DNA of 30,896 nucleotides from a virus. Below, piece after piece: positions 21,142 through 27,717 of the stretch (within the stretch, counting starts at the first letter, position 1; the number at the start of each line of letters is the position of its first letter). The position numbers and the translations under genes are program-made. Under the pieces are notes generated by a model, which saw only the letters and a program-made list of their open reading frames with translations, was not told the DNA's origin and did no database searches. The stretch is from positions 1 through 30,896 of the IMG/VR virus record IMGVR_UViG_3300034068_000853, one strand, 5' to 3'.

Positions 21142-21350
21142 CCACAAACACCAATGATCCGGTCAGCCTTGAAACCCTGCCCAATCTGATCCGTTGGCGT
21201 TTCACGCCATTTGCGTTTTTGTGTGATTGCGAAGGCACTGAACCGGAATGTTTTGCAACGCGCCGCAATCCGTCCATGATGGCAACGCATGAAACCATTG
21301 AACGCATCGCCAGATTTATTGAAACATTGGCGGCCGGTGATCAACCATGA
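21138..21350 (+). CDS. small hypothetical protein
   Basis: A 70-residue protein that overlaps both neighbours by four bases (ATGA at both ends). The sequence has RWRFTPFAFLCDCEGTEPECF, with three cysteines, then a helix HETIERIARFIETLA. No family is recognised; its place between a nuclease and a methyltransferase does not reveal a role. Confidence 0.6.
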   Translation: MTTNTNDPVSLETLPNLIRWRFTPFAFLCDCEGTEPECFATRRNPSMMATHETIERIARFIETLAAGDQP

Positions 21351-22423
21351 ACCAAATAACACTGCACCACGGTGATTGCATTGAAGTTATGCGTGGCATG
21401 GCTGACAACTCAGTGGATTCTATCGTCACCGATCCGCCTTATGAACTTGGTTTTATGGGCAAATCGTGGGACTCAACAGGTATTGCTTACAACGTAGAAA
21501 TGTGGAAAGAAGTTTTCCGTGTCTTGAAGCACGGTGGTCACTTATTGTCTTTTGGTGGTTCTCGGACTTCCCATCGAATGGCTTGCGCCATTGAAGATGC
21601 CGGCTTTGAAATCCGCGATCAAATCATGTGGCTGTATGGCTCAGGGTTTCCAAAGTCGCACAACGTGAGCAAGGGGATTGACAAGGCCGCCGGTGCTGAG
21701 CGTGAAGTTATTGGCAAAACAATCAAAGGTGCACAATCACTATCAACAGGTCGTTATGGCGCTTGGGGCGATGGCATAACACCAACCGCCCCCGCTACCC
21801 CCGCCGCGCAACAGTGGGAAGGCTGGGGCACAGCGTTGAAACCCGCGCACGAACCAATCGTGATGGCACGCAAACCCTTCGCCGGCACAGTGGCCAACAA
21901 CGTCCTGCAACACGGGACAGGTGCGCTCAACATTGACGGGTCACGGGTTGGAATTGACGGCGGCACATTCAAAGCATCAAAGCCTGAAGGAACGTCAAAT
22001 GGTATTTACGGTGAAGGAATAAATGGAAGAGTGGATGTTGGACAATTAAACGCTGGTCGTTGGCCCGCGAACGTAATCCACGACGGCAGTGACGAAGTAG
22101 TGGACGGGTTCCCAGACAACGGTAGCGCGGCCCGTTTCTTTTATTGCGCGAAAGCCAACAAGCGTGACCGCGACGAAGGGCTAAACGAAAACGCAAACAA
22201 TCACCCAACAGTGAAACCAACCGACCTAATGCGCTACCTAGTCAAACTCATCACCCCACCCGAAGGCGTAGTCCTTGATCCGTTCATGGGTTCAGGCTCC
22301 ACAGGCAAAGGCGCAGTCATTGAAGGTTTCAACTTTGTTGGCATTGATCAGGACGCTGACTACCTTGACATTGCCCGCGCCCGTATCCGGCACGCACAGC
22401 CCAAAAATAAAGAAACACCATGA
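21347..22423 (+). CDS. DNA methyltransferase (DPPY class, N4/N6)
   Basis: A 358-residue amino-methyltransferase. DPPY at residues 29-32 is the catalytic motif IV, and FMGSG at 313-317 is the SAM-binding motif I, so the order is the beta class (as in many adenine- and cytosine-N4 enzymes). HPTVKPTDLMRYLV is the usual helix before motif I. A long middle part (residues about 120-270) should hold the target-recognition region. No restriction nuclease is adjacent, so it may protect phage DNA from host restriction or alter host expression. Some stretches use codons (CTA, GTA, TTA) that are less frequent in neighbouring genes, which may point to separate acquisition. Confidence 0.9.
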   Translation: MNQITLHHGDCIEVMRGMADNSVDSIVTDPPYELGFMGKSWDSTGIAYNVEMWKEVFRVLKHGGHLLSFGGSRTSHRMACAIEDAGFEIRDQIMWLYGSGFPKSHNVSKGIDKAAGAEREVIGKTIKGAQSLSTGRYGAWGDGITPTAPATPAAQQWEGWGTALKPAHEPIVMARKPFAGTVANNVLQHGTGALNIDGSRVGIDGGTFKASKPEGTSNGIYGEGINGRVDVGQLNAGRWPANVIHDGSDEVVDGFPDNGSAARFFYCAKANKRDRDEGLNENANNHPTVKPTDLMRYLVKLITPPEGVVLDPFMGSGSTGKGAVIEGFNFVGIDQDADYLDIARARIRHAQPKNKETP

Positions 22424-22761
22424 CGGCCATTGAACGGTTGCCACAAAATTGCAAATCTTGCAAAAAATTGGTGTATCTGATCCACACCGGTGGTCGCATT
22501 GCGATTGAAATACCGGTTGAAACAGACCCCATCGCTGTGGGTGCGCGTGGCTGGCCACCATTCTTTGAAGTGCGCGGCCAAAGGTTTCAACAAATGTGGG
22601 GGCAACAAACCCCGCAACATCGTGGCTACCCAATCCACAGCGTGCATCATTGCGAACCCCCAAAGATTTGCTGGTGGTGTCACCACCAGCATTTGCCCGA
22701 ATCAACCGAATCGGGCACACCTGAAAATGCAAATGAAAGTGAAAATGCAAATGTCAAATGA
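22420..22761 (+). CDS. small zinc-finger-like protein
   Basis: A 113-residue protein with NCKSCKKLVYLIHT at the start and HHCEPPKICWWCHHQH near residue 85, giving up to five cysteines and several histidines for zinc binding. The centre is beta-like (GGRIAIEIPVE). Actinophages often encode such small proteins beside replication genes, but I cannot name this one. It overlaps the methyltransferase (ATGA) and the next gene by 11 bases; the last 20 residues are repetitive (ENANESENAN). Confidence 0.62.
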   Translation: MTAIERLPQNCKSCKKLVYLIHTGGRIAIEIPVETDPIAVGARGWPPFFEVRGQRFQQMWGQQTPQHRGYPIHSVHHCEPPKICWWCHHQHLPESTESGTPENANESENANVK

Positions 22762-23134
22762 TCCATTCAACCCGCCATCAACATCAACCGGCATCCAATG
22801 GGATGACCACAAAGGTGAATTGCTGTTGATAACAGTCAAAGAGCAACGCACCGGAATTCAAACCGCTTTCGGTGAAGCCGATGCAATCGAAGCAACCGTG
22901 ACCTGCCTTGATGGGGCACATGAGGGAACAACCTTTGATGACATTCTGATTTTCCCGAAGGTACTTCAATCCCAATTGCGCCCATCAATGGGTGGCATGG
23001 TGTTGGGCCGGCTAGGTCAAGGTGACAAAAAGGCTGGCCAATCAGCGCCATGGAAATTGGCTGAACCTACCGAAGATGACCGCAAAAAGGGGTTGGCTTG
23101 GCTTGATGCAAACCCCATCGCACCACCCTTCTAG
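22751..23134 (+). CDS. putative single-stranded-DNA-binding protein
   Basis: A 127-residue protein with an OB-fold-like strand pattern: GELLLITVKEQRTGIQTAFG, DAIEATVTCLDGAHEGTTFDDILIF and GMVLGRLGQG, ending with a Trp-containing segment (SAPWKLAEPTEDD) and a Pro-Phe terminus. This layout matches small actinophage proteins thought to act as SSBs, and its neighbours (nucleases upstream, primase downstream) support that. ATG 22751 is used here; ATG 22745 would add two residues. There is no acidic SSB-type tail except the last few residues. Confidence 0.6.
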   Translation: MSNDPFNPPSTSTGIQWDDHKGELLLITVKEQRTGIQTAFGEADAIEATVTCLDGAHEGTTFDDILIFPKVLQSQLRPSMGGMVLGRLGQGDKKAGQSAPWKLAEPTEDDRKKGLAWLDANPIAPPF

Positions 23135-23144
23135 GATGTGACAG

Positions 23145-23196
23145 GTTCAGCCCTTGCGGGGCGTGGTGGGGAAGCCACAAACCGCAAGGGCTGAAC
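23145..23196 (+). other. large perfect stem-loop upstream of the primase gene
   Basis: A perfect 15-bp stem (23145-23159 with 23182-23196) with an inner GTGG/CCAC hairpin in its 22-base loop. It fills most of the 93-bp gap between the SSB-like gene and the primase. No T-run follows, so it is not a standard terminator; a regulatory RNA element, processing site or single-strand replication signal are possibilities. Confidence 0.7.
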
Positions 23197-23227
23197 ACAA
23201 CCCGCCAACGAAAGAAGACAACCAACC

Positions 23228-23821
23228 ATGAACGATCAAGAAACAGCCGAAATTGCGCACCACCACGCATTGTGCCTTGAAGACCCACAGCATTGGTTTG
23301 ATGTGGTTGCACCACAAATTGATGCGAAAGCGCACCCACAACAATTGTTGAAGCGCAATGCAACCAACGCGCTGGCCCACGCCGCGCAATGGTATGCAAT
23401 CAATGGGATGCGCGTTTTTCCCATCACAGCCTTGAAGAAGAATCCACCATTGGTGAAATGGGGAAGCCAAGCCAGCAACGATGTTGAACAGGTGAAAGCG
23501 TGGTGGGGCAAATGGCCCAATGCCAACATTGGTTTGGTGTGCGGTGAAATCTTTGATGTCATTGATTTGGACAATGTCGAAGCGATCCAACAATTCAACG
23601 CAATGCCACCAAGCGTGCAACCACCAATTTTGGGGTGCGTGAAAACCCCACACGGCCGGCACATCTTCATCACCCCTGAACCATCCCTAAGCGTTGAAGT
23701 TGGGATGCTTGATGGTTGGGATTATCGCGGGGCTGGTGGCTATGTGGTCGCGCCACCATCACGCAACGCCGAAGGGCAAACCTATGAATGGCTGAAGCCA
23801 CCAACATGGGTGCAACGGTGA
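23228..23821 (+). CDS. bifunctional primase-polymerase (prim-pol), N-terminal catalytic protein
   Basis: A 197-residue prim-pol (AEP-type) domain that starts DNA synthesis and may also extend it. Residues 48-65 hold the HAAQWYAINGMRVFPI entry; NPPLVKWG and WWGKWPNANIGLVCG follow; VIDLDN gives metal-binding Asp113 and Asp115, and TPHGRHIF (Arg144, His145) is the second active-site motif. Usual prim-pols are fused to a helicase; here the helicase is a separate, coupled gene, and the frame ends right after the catalytic domain. ATG 23228 lies beyond the large stem-loop, with GAAAGAAGA upstream. Confidence 0.85.
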   Translation: MNDQETAEIAHHHALCLEDPQHWFDVVAPQIDAKAHPQQLLKRNATNALAHAAQWYAINGMRVFPITALKKNPPLVKWGSQASNDVEQVKAWWGKWPNANIGLVCGEIFDVIDLDNVEAIQQFNAMPPSVQPPILGCVKTPHGRHIFITPEPSLSVEVGMLDGWDYRGAGGYVVAPPSRNAEGQTYEWLKPPTWVQR

Positions 23822-25329
23822 GCGAACCCACGAATTGGCTTGAATGGGTGCGGTCACAGGCCGAACCAAAACCCGAAAGCGAACCGGTCACACACCTTGG
23901 GGGCACGCGCCCAAATGTTAGTGCCGAAGAAGGCCGCCGGTACGCTGAAGCCGCGTTGCGTGCCGAAACCCACAATGTTGCCACCGCACCCGAAGGCACA
24001 CGCAACCATGCCCTGAATTCAAGCGCGTTCAGCATTGGTCAATTCGTGGCATCAGGTTATTTGACCGGTGAAGAAGCATCACAGGCTTTGACCAGCGCGG
24101 CACAAATCAACGGCCTTGAACCCCACGAAATCACCAACACCATCAGATCAGGTTTCACAGCCGCCCAAGACCACCCGCGCATCATTGAACCCTTACCCAA
24201 CCGCACCCACACACCCATTCCCCCATTCATCCCACCACAGCCCGACACACCAGCCGACACACCAGCATGGGAACACCCATGGACAGACCTTCAATGGGTC
24301 GCTGACGGTGAAATCAGGCCCACACACCCACCCACCATTGGCGCACGCACCGATGGTGTCCCGCTGTTGTATCGAAACAGGATCAATGGCATCTTCGGCG
24401 CACCCGAAACCGCCAAAACATGGATTGCCCTACACCTGATCACCCAAACCTTGAACCAAGGTGACAACGCTTGCATCATTGACATTGACCACAACGGTGC
24501 AAACGACACCCAATCACGGTTGATCAAACTAGGTGCAAACCCACAACACATTGGTGACCCTGAAAGGTTCAGGTTGTATGAACCCGAAGACACCACCACC
24601 TTGATTGCGGTGCGTGATGATGTGGCGATCTGGCAACCCGCGCTGTGTGTCTTGGACAGTGTGGGCGAATTGTTGCCCATGCTAGGTCTTGATTCAAACA
24701 GCAATGATGACATAACCCGCGCCTACCGCCACATCGTGCAACCCATGGCCACCACCCAAACCGCCATCTTCACCATTGACCACCTAGCCAAACACACCGA
24801 CAACGAAAACGCCTTCGCCATCGGTGGCATGGCAAAGAAGCGTGCCATTTCCGGTTTGTACCTGCACGCCAGCGCACGCCAAATACCCGCACCCAAAGCC
24901 ATTGGCCGCATCACCTTGACAATCAGCAAAGACCGATCCGGAATGGTCAGGGAATACGCCACCAACAGTGCCACCGGTGCTGTCCTTGGCACATTCATCC
25001 TTGATTCAACCAACCCCAATGGGAGCATTGAAGCCGGCATTGAACCGGTCATCCCAAGCATCAACGAAGCCGGCGAATTCACCCCAACCATGATCATGGA
25101 AAAGGTGTCGAAACTATTGGAAGAATTCAGGGAAGAAGGATGCAACACCACCATGATTCAAGCCGAAATTGGGGGCAAAAAAGATCATGTGAACCTTGCG
25201 CTGGCCCGCCTAGTCAAAGACCACTTTGCGAAGGTCACCACGCGCGGCAAAGCCAAGGTGTATTTCACAACCAAACCATTCAGGCACGCCGACACCACCA
25301 CCGAACCTTTCACCGGATTCAACGCATGA
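23818..25329 (+). CDS. RepA/RecA-like helicase with primase-associated N-terminal domain
   Basis: A 503-residue protein. Residues about 35-120 (EEGRRYAEAALRAE, RNHALNSSAFSIGQFVASG) are the helical domain often found between prim-pol and helicase parts. Residues 194-201 carry GAPETAKT, a P-loop of the RepA/AAA_25 type, CVLDSVGE (Asp280) is Walker B, and TIDHLAKH is the sensor region. The C-terminus looks like a winged helix (TMIQAEIGGKKDHVNLALARLVKDHF). GTG 23818 overlaps the primase stop (GTGA); in-frame ATGs at 23788 and 23806 would lengthen the overlap. It probably acts as the replicative helicase with the primase. Confidence 0.82.
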   Translation: MSEPTNWLEWVRSQAEPKPESEPVTHLGGTRPNVSAEEGRRYAEAALRAETHNVATAPEGTRNHALNSSAFSIGQFVASGYLTGEEASQALTSAAQINGLEPHEITNTIRSGFTAAQDHPRIIEPLPNRTHTPIPPFIPPQPDTPADTPAWEHPWTDLQWVADGEIRPTHPPTIGARTDGVPLLYRNRINGIFGAPETAKTWIALHLITQTLNQGDNACIIDIDHNGANDTQSRLIKLGANPQHIGDPERFRLYEPEDTTTLIAVRDDVAIWQPALCVLDSVGELLPMLGLDSNSNDDITRAYRHIVQPMATTQTAIFTIDHLAKHTDNENAFAIGGMAKKRAISGLYLHASARQIPAPKAIGRITLTISKDRSGMVREYATNSATGAVLGTFILDSTNPNGSIEAGIEPVIPSINEAGEFTPTMIMEKVSKLLEEFREEGCNTTMIQAEIGGKKDHVNLALARLVKDHFAKVTTRGKAKVYFTTKPFRHADTTTEPFTGFNA

Positions 25330-25330
25330 A

Positions 25331-25365
25331 GAAACCGGATCACCCAACGCGGGCGATCCGGTTTC
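25331..25365 (-). terminator. terminator between convergent transcripts
   Basis: An 11-bp perfect stem (25331-25341 with 25355-25365), extended inward by CCC/GGG after one mismatch, closed by AACGC. It lies right after the helicase stop and 14 bases beyond the leftward gene ending at 25380. The leftward side ends in TTTCTTC and the rightward side lacks T's, so it suits the leftward transcript better, but may work both ways. Confidence 0.7.
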
Positions 25366-25379
25366 CGGTGGTGGCGTGG

Positions 25380-25649
25380 TTATCGCTTACTATCCCAAGC
25401 GGTGGCATAAGCGGTTGCGGCCGCATCGGCAAGCCTTTGCGCGGTGGCTGTTGCCTTGGTCACTTCTGCCCATTCTTCGGGTGAACGAAAAATTTGGTGG
25501 CCGTCATCAAGGGTGAACAGGTAGAAATTGGATTCGCGGGTCATTTTGTGTTGAATTTCAGTGACGGTGCGTTGAAAAACATTCAATGTGCCAAGGCCAA
25601 ATGTGATGGTGTCGCCAACTTCGATGCGGGTAATTTGTGTGCTGGTCAT
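25380..25649 (-). CDS. hypothetical protein, second gene of leftward cassette B
   Basis: An 89-residue protein, unrecognised. The first half is beta-like (TRIEVGDTITFGLGTLNVFQRTV and NFYLFTLDDGHQIFR), the second an Ala-rich helix (EVTKATATAQRLADAAATAY). The start at 25649 follows CGAAAGGATCACCACC, the same leader as at 17042; the open frame further upstream crosses a hairpin and is unlikely to be used. A regulatory or host-takeover role is guessed from the cassette context only. Confidence 0.65.
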   Translation of the reverse strand: MTSTQITRIEVGDTITFGLGTLNVFQRTVTEIQHKMTRESNFYLFTLDDGHQIFRSPEEWAEVTKATATAQRLADAAATAYATAWDSKR

Positions 25650-25671
25650 GGTGGTGATCCTTTCGATTGGT

Positions 25672-25695
25672 GGGGCTGGCCGTGTTGCCAGCCCC
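25672..25695 (-). other. hairpin between the two leftward genes
   Basis: A perfect 9-bp GC-rich stem (25672-25680 with 25687-25695) with a six-base loop, lying between the stop at 25709 and the ribosome-binding site of the gene at 25649. Without a T-run it may act as a partial attenuator or as a processing site. Confidence 0.5.
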
Positions 25696-25708
25696 GCGTG
25701 GTGGTTGG

Positions 25709-25957
25709 TTAGTAGTTGCACTTCGTGCAAAGGCGATCAGCGTTGATGTTGTTGGCGTTCAATTCGTTGGCAATCAAGGCACGCTTTTCCGCGTGCGTTG
25801 ATCCGGCGGGAATCACAACGATGGCAACATTGGTGCGCTTTGTGCTGGTGCGCGGGCCGTAAGCAACACCGCACGCACCTTGGTGAATCTTTGTGCCGTG
25901 GCCTTGGCGAAACAAAACAATGGTCACTTCTTCTAAGTAGGTGTATTTGGTGAACAT
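25709..25957 (-). CDS. hypothetical protein, first gene of leftward cassette B
   Basis: An 82-residue protein of unknown function: a beta-rich start (KYTYLEEVTIVLFRQGHGTK), TNVAIVVIPAGSTHAEKRALIANELN, and an ending CTKCNY with a cysteine pair. It is unrelated to the first gene of cassette A, though both share the leader. The start at 25957 follows CGAAGGG; an in-frame ATG at 25996 would add MATSQHQPTKGHT and sits where transcription should begin, allowing a leaderless longer form. Confidence 0.65.
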   Translation of the reverse strand: MFTKYTYLEEVTIVLFRQGHGTKIHQGACGVAYGPRTSTKRTNVAIVVIPAGSTHAEKRALIANELNANNINADRLCTKCNY

Positions 25958-26073
25958 GGTGTGTCCCTTCGTTGGTTGGTGCTGGCTGGTTGCCATGGGT
26001 CAAGTATTGCATGGGTGTCACACACCTGTCTAGTGTTTGGCCAAAAAAGTTTTTCGGGCGTGTCCCCAACCCA
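25958..26073 (-). repeat. leader repeat B (direct repeat of 17460-17575)
   Basis: The 116-bp partner of leader repeat A, in the same orientation and about 8.5 kb away. Shared blocks include the in-frame leader codons, the palindrome arms and an upstream AAAAAAG...TTTTCGGGCGTGTCC segment that may act as an UP-like or anchoring element. Confidence 0.85.
26003..26032 (-). promoter_or_regulatory. leftward promoter B with palindromic operator
   Basis: On the minus strand, -35 TAGACA (26032-26027, five of six consensus bases) and -10 AATACT (26008-26003, four of six) have an 18-bp spacer, the same geometry as promoter A. The palindrome GGTGT-N3-ACACC (26014-26026) again fills the spacer and touches the -35 box. 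The central three bases are inverted relative to copy A. Confidence 0.62.
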
Positions 26074-26083
26074 ACCCACAGCC

Positions 26084-26092
26084 TGTGGATAA
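26084..26092 (-). promoter_or_regulatory. perfect DnaA-box-like 9-mer
   Basis: TTATCCACA on the minus strand, the consensus DnaA box, next to A/T tracts of leader repeat B and the hairpin at 26159-26193, in the non-coding gap where strand composition switches. A single box is weak evidence of an origin, since it could occur by chance. Confidence 0.4.
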
Positions 26093-26158
26093 CCTGACCC
26101 GATCAGGCCAGCCCCACCATTAGGCACAAAAAATCGGTTGTCCGGTGCGTGTGGTAGG

Positions 26159-26193
26159 CTGTCAGCCAGCCCCTTGGGGCGGCCGGCTGACAG
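26159..26193 (+). other. stem-loop upstream of the DNA-binding protein gene
   Basis: A 9-bp perfect stem (26159-26167 with 26185-26193), extended by GCC/GGC after one mismatch, with a nine-base loop. It lies 56 bases before the start of the rightward gene at 26250, after TAGGCT, which could be an actinobacterial-type -10 box without a visible -35. It could be a 5' untranslated structure, a terminator relic or part of an origin. Confidence 0.5.
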
Positions 26194-26249
26194 ACCCTCA
26201 CTGAACCGGCGGAAATCACACCCAACCCAAACCAACCCTTGGATGTGCC

Positions 26250-26978
26250 ATGGATAGGGCCACCGATCTTGCCACCGCACTTGACCACATCCCCCACCTT
26301 TTCGATCAACTAGCGCACCACCTACCCAACACCGCGAACCCCAACCATGGGGAGCGCACCACGACCAGCCGCCACCACCCATTGCCTTACCGTGACAATG
26401 TGAGTGTGGCCCGCATCAACCTTGAAACCTTGCTGGTTTCGTGGGCGCGGCTGGTCAGTGACAAACAGGGCATCGGCGCACCCCAACCCAATGCTTTGGC
26501 CGTGGTCAAATACTTGGTGCGCCACCTTCCGTGGATCATTGATCAGGATTTCATGCCGATCATGTGTGATGAAATTGAAGAAGCAATGGACAGCGCGAAC
26601 CGCACCATCACCGACCACACCCACACCCTGACCATCGGGTCATGCCCTGCCCCAACGGTGAGCGGTGAACCTTGCACCGGTGTGTTGATGGTGACCCCCA
26701 ATGATCGGCAGGTGGTGTGCCCGCGTTGTGGTGAGGATTGGCAGGCAAGTGAATGGCCACGCCTTGGCGCGTTGCTTGGGTGTGAACCTGTCGGGCTAGT
26801 TGATGCCTATGCTGGCGCGGCCCGCTTGCATGACCTTGGTTTCAGCATCACCCCTGCCACAATCCGCAAATGGGCGGAGCGTGGGAAGGTTGGTCGAAAG
26901 GGTAAGGGTGCGCGAAAGCGCGTGCTGTATGACCTTGCCGATCTGGTGAGCATGGCACAGCAATCCGTTTCGGCTTAG
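26250..26978 (+). CDS. zinc-ribbon and helix-turn-helix DNA-binding protein
   Basis: A 242-residue protein of a type widespread in actinobacterial phages. Residues 1-110 are helical with the PLPYRDNVSVARINLETLL segment. Residues about 130-170 hold a four-cysteine ribbon (CPAP, then CTG, VVCPRCGEDW). Residues 185-235 form a MerR-like helix-turn-helix (GAARLHDLGFSITPATIRKW with a basic GRKGKGARKR wing). It may regulate the packaging and structural genes that follow. The ATG at 26250 has only a weak ribosome-binding site. Confidence 0.75.
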   Translation: MDRATDLATALDHIPHLFDQLAHHLPNTANPNHGERTTTSRHHPLPYRDNVSVARINLETLLVSWARLVSDKQGIGAPQPNALAVVKYLVRHLPWIIDQDFMPIMCDEIEEAMDSANRTITDHTHTLTIGSCPAPTVSGEPCTGVLMVTPNDRQVVCPRCGEDWQASEWPRLGALLGCEPVGLVDAYAGAARLHDLGFSITPATIRKWAERGKVGRKGKGARKRVLYDLADLVSMAQQSVSA

Positions 26979-27040
26979 TTTGCCAACACCAACAATAGTG
27001 TGTCACAATTAGTTGCGACTACATAAGCACGCCCAAATTC

Positions 27041-27064
27041 AAGCCCGCACATTGTGTGGGCTTT
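27041..27064 (+). terminator. hairpin after the DNA-binding protein gene
   Basis: A stem of nine pairs with one bulged G (27041-27051 with 27055-27063) and a TTG loop, ending in TTT. It is in the 104-bp gap that also holds AGTGTGTCACAA (near 26997), a weaker relative of the GTGTGNGACAC sites. It is probably a weak terminator. Confidence 0.55.
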
Positions 27065-27082
27065 CACCATTGGTGGTGATTG

Positions 27083-27235
27083 ATGCCCACCCGCGAAGAA
27101 GTCTTGACCGCCCTAGTGTTGGCTAGGCAATCACGCCTTGACCGGATCAGCACTGATCAGCCCACAGCAATGGTTGATGTGTTCATTGATTCGTTGTTGG
27201 ATCAACTAACCCTTGCCGGTGAACCTTGCGGGTGA
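27083..27235 (+). CDS. 50-residue hypothetical protein
   Basis: A short gene from ATG 27083 to TGA 27235. The product is helical and acidic at its centre: MPTREEVLTALVLARQSRLD and TAMVDVFIDSLLDQLTLAG. TGGTGG precedes the start at a distance of about seven bases. It overlaps the HNH gene by four bases (GTGA), and this coupling supports coding. No family recognised. Confidence 0.6.
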   Translation: MPTREEVLTALVLARQSRLDRISTDQPTAMVDVFIDSLLDQLTLAGEPCG

Positions 27236-27498
27236 GCGGTGGCCGGCAATCCCGCGCTTGGCAAAAGGCCCGCGCCGAAGTGCTGGCCACTGAACAGGTG
27301 TGTGGGTTGTGTGGTTTGCCATTGGACTTTCAAGCCCCACGCTTCACACCCTTTGCGCCGACTGTGGATCACATCGTGCCGCTGTCGCTTGGTGGTGATC
27401 TGTTGGATCGAAGCAACCTTCGGGCCGCGCACTTCAAGTGCAACACCGCAAGGGGCAATGGTACGCGCCAGCAAAAGCCTCATGTGCGGTCGTGGTAG
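27232..27498 (+). CDS. HNH endonuclease next to terminase genes
   Basis: An 88-residue HNH nuclease. A first cysteine pair (CGLCG, Cys24 and Cys27) and a second site around Cys70 (HFKCNTARG) hold zinc; the active site is VDHIVP (Asp46, His47) with the Asn of SNLRAAH and the final His. HNH genes next to terminase genes are known in several HK97-like phages, where the nuclease works with terminase in cutting packaged DNA. GTG 27232 overlaps the previous stop. It is followed by a non-coding stretch that may hold the cut site. Confidence 0.87.
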   Translation: MSGGRQSRAWQKARAEVLATEQVCGLCGLPLDFQAPRFTPFAPTVDHIVPLSLGGDLLDRSNLRAAHFKCNTARGNGTRQQKPHVRSW

Positions 27499-27717
27499 TG
27501 CCTGAACAGGGGCGGGGACACCAAAAACTTCAAAAATCGTGTGTACGGCAGACCCCGCAAATTTGCTTTTTTTTGCGTTCAAGACCCCCCATGGGGTTCA
27601 GGTTTGGATTGTGCGGGCGCAGGATGCCCACAGGGCTGGTTTGGTTGTGGTTGGCTGTGTAGGGATACCCCCAAAGCGTGGGTGGCTTACAACGCCACAC
27701 AGGGATTCGGGGTGGTT
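27499..27717 (+). other. 219-bp non-coding region, candidate packaging (cos) site
   Basis: No convincing gene. It holds a perfect palindrome GCAAATTTGC (27557-27566) followed directly by eight T's (27567-27574), a second palindrome CCCCATGGGG (27587-27596) and, near 27693-27709, a GTGGC/GCCAC hairpin. The T-run could end the upstream transcript. Placement between HNH and terminase genes is where cos sites lie in related phages, but no cut site can be defined from the sequence alone. Confidence 0.45.

Noticed and set aside
23147-23662. 171-codon open frame on the minus strand crossing the stem-loop and primase
   Set aside because: The plus-strand primase motifs are clear. The minus frame runs through a perfect hairpin and lacks a start context.
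17460-26073. Leader repeats as attL/attR attachment sites of an integrated element
   Set aside because: No integrase or recombinase gene is present, and both repeats are functional promoter leaders, which explains their conservation better.
27541-27717. 59-residue N-terminal extension of the P-loop kinase
   Set aside because: The sequence is Trp/Gly/Cys-rich with no kinase similarity and crosses palindromes and a T8 run; ATG 27718 places the P-loop at the usual distance from the start.
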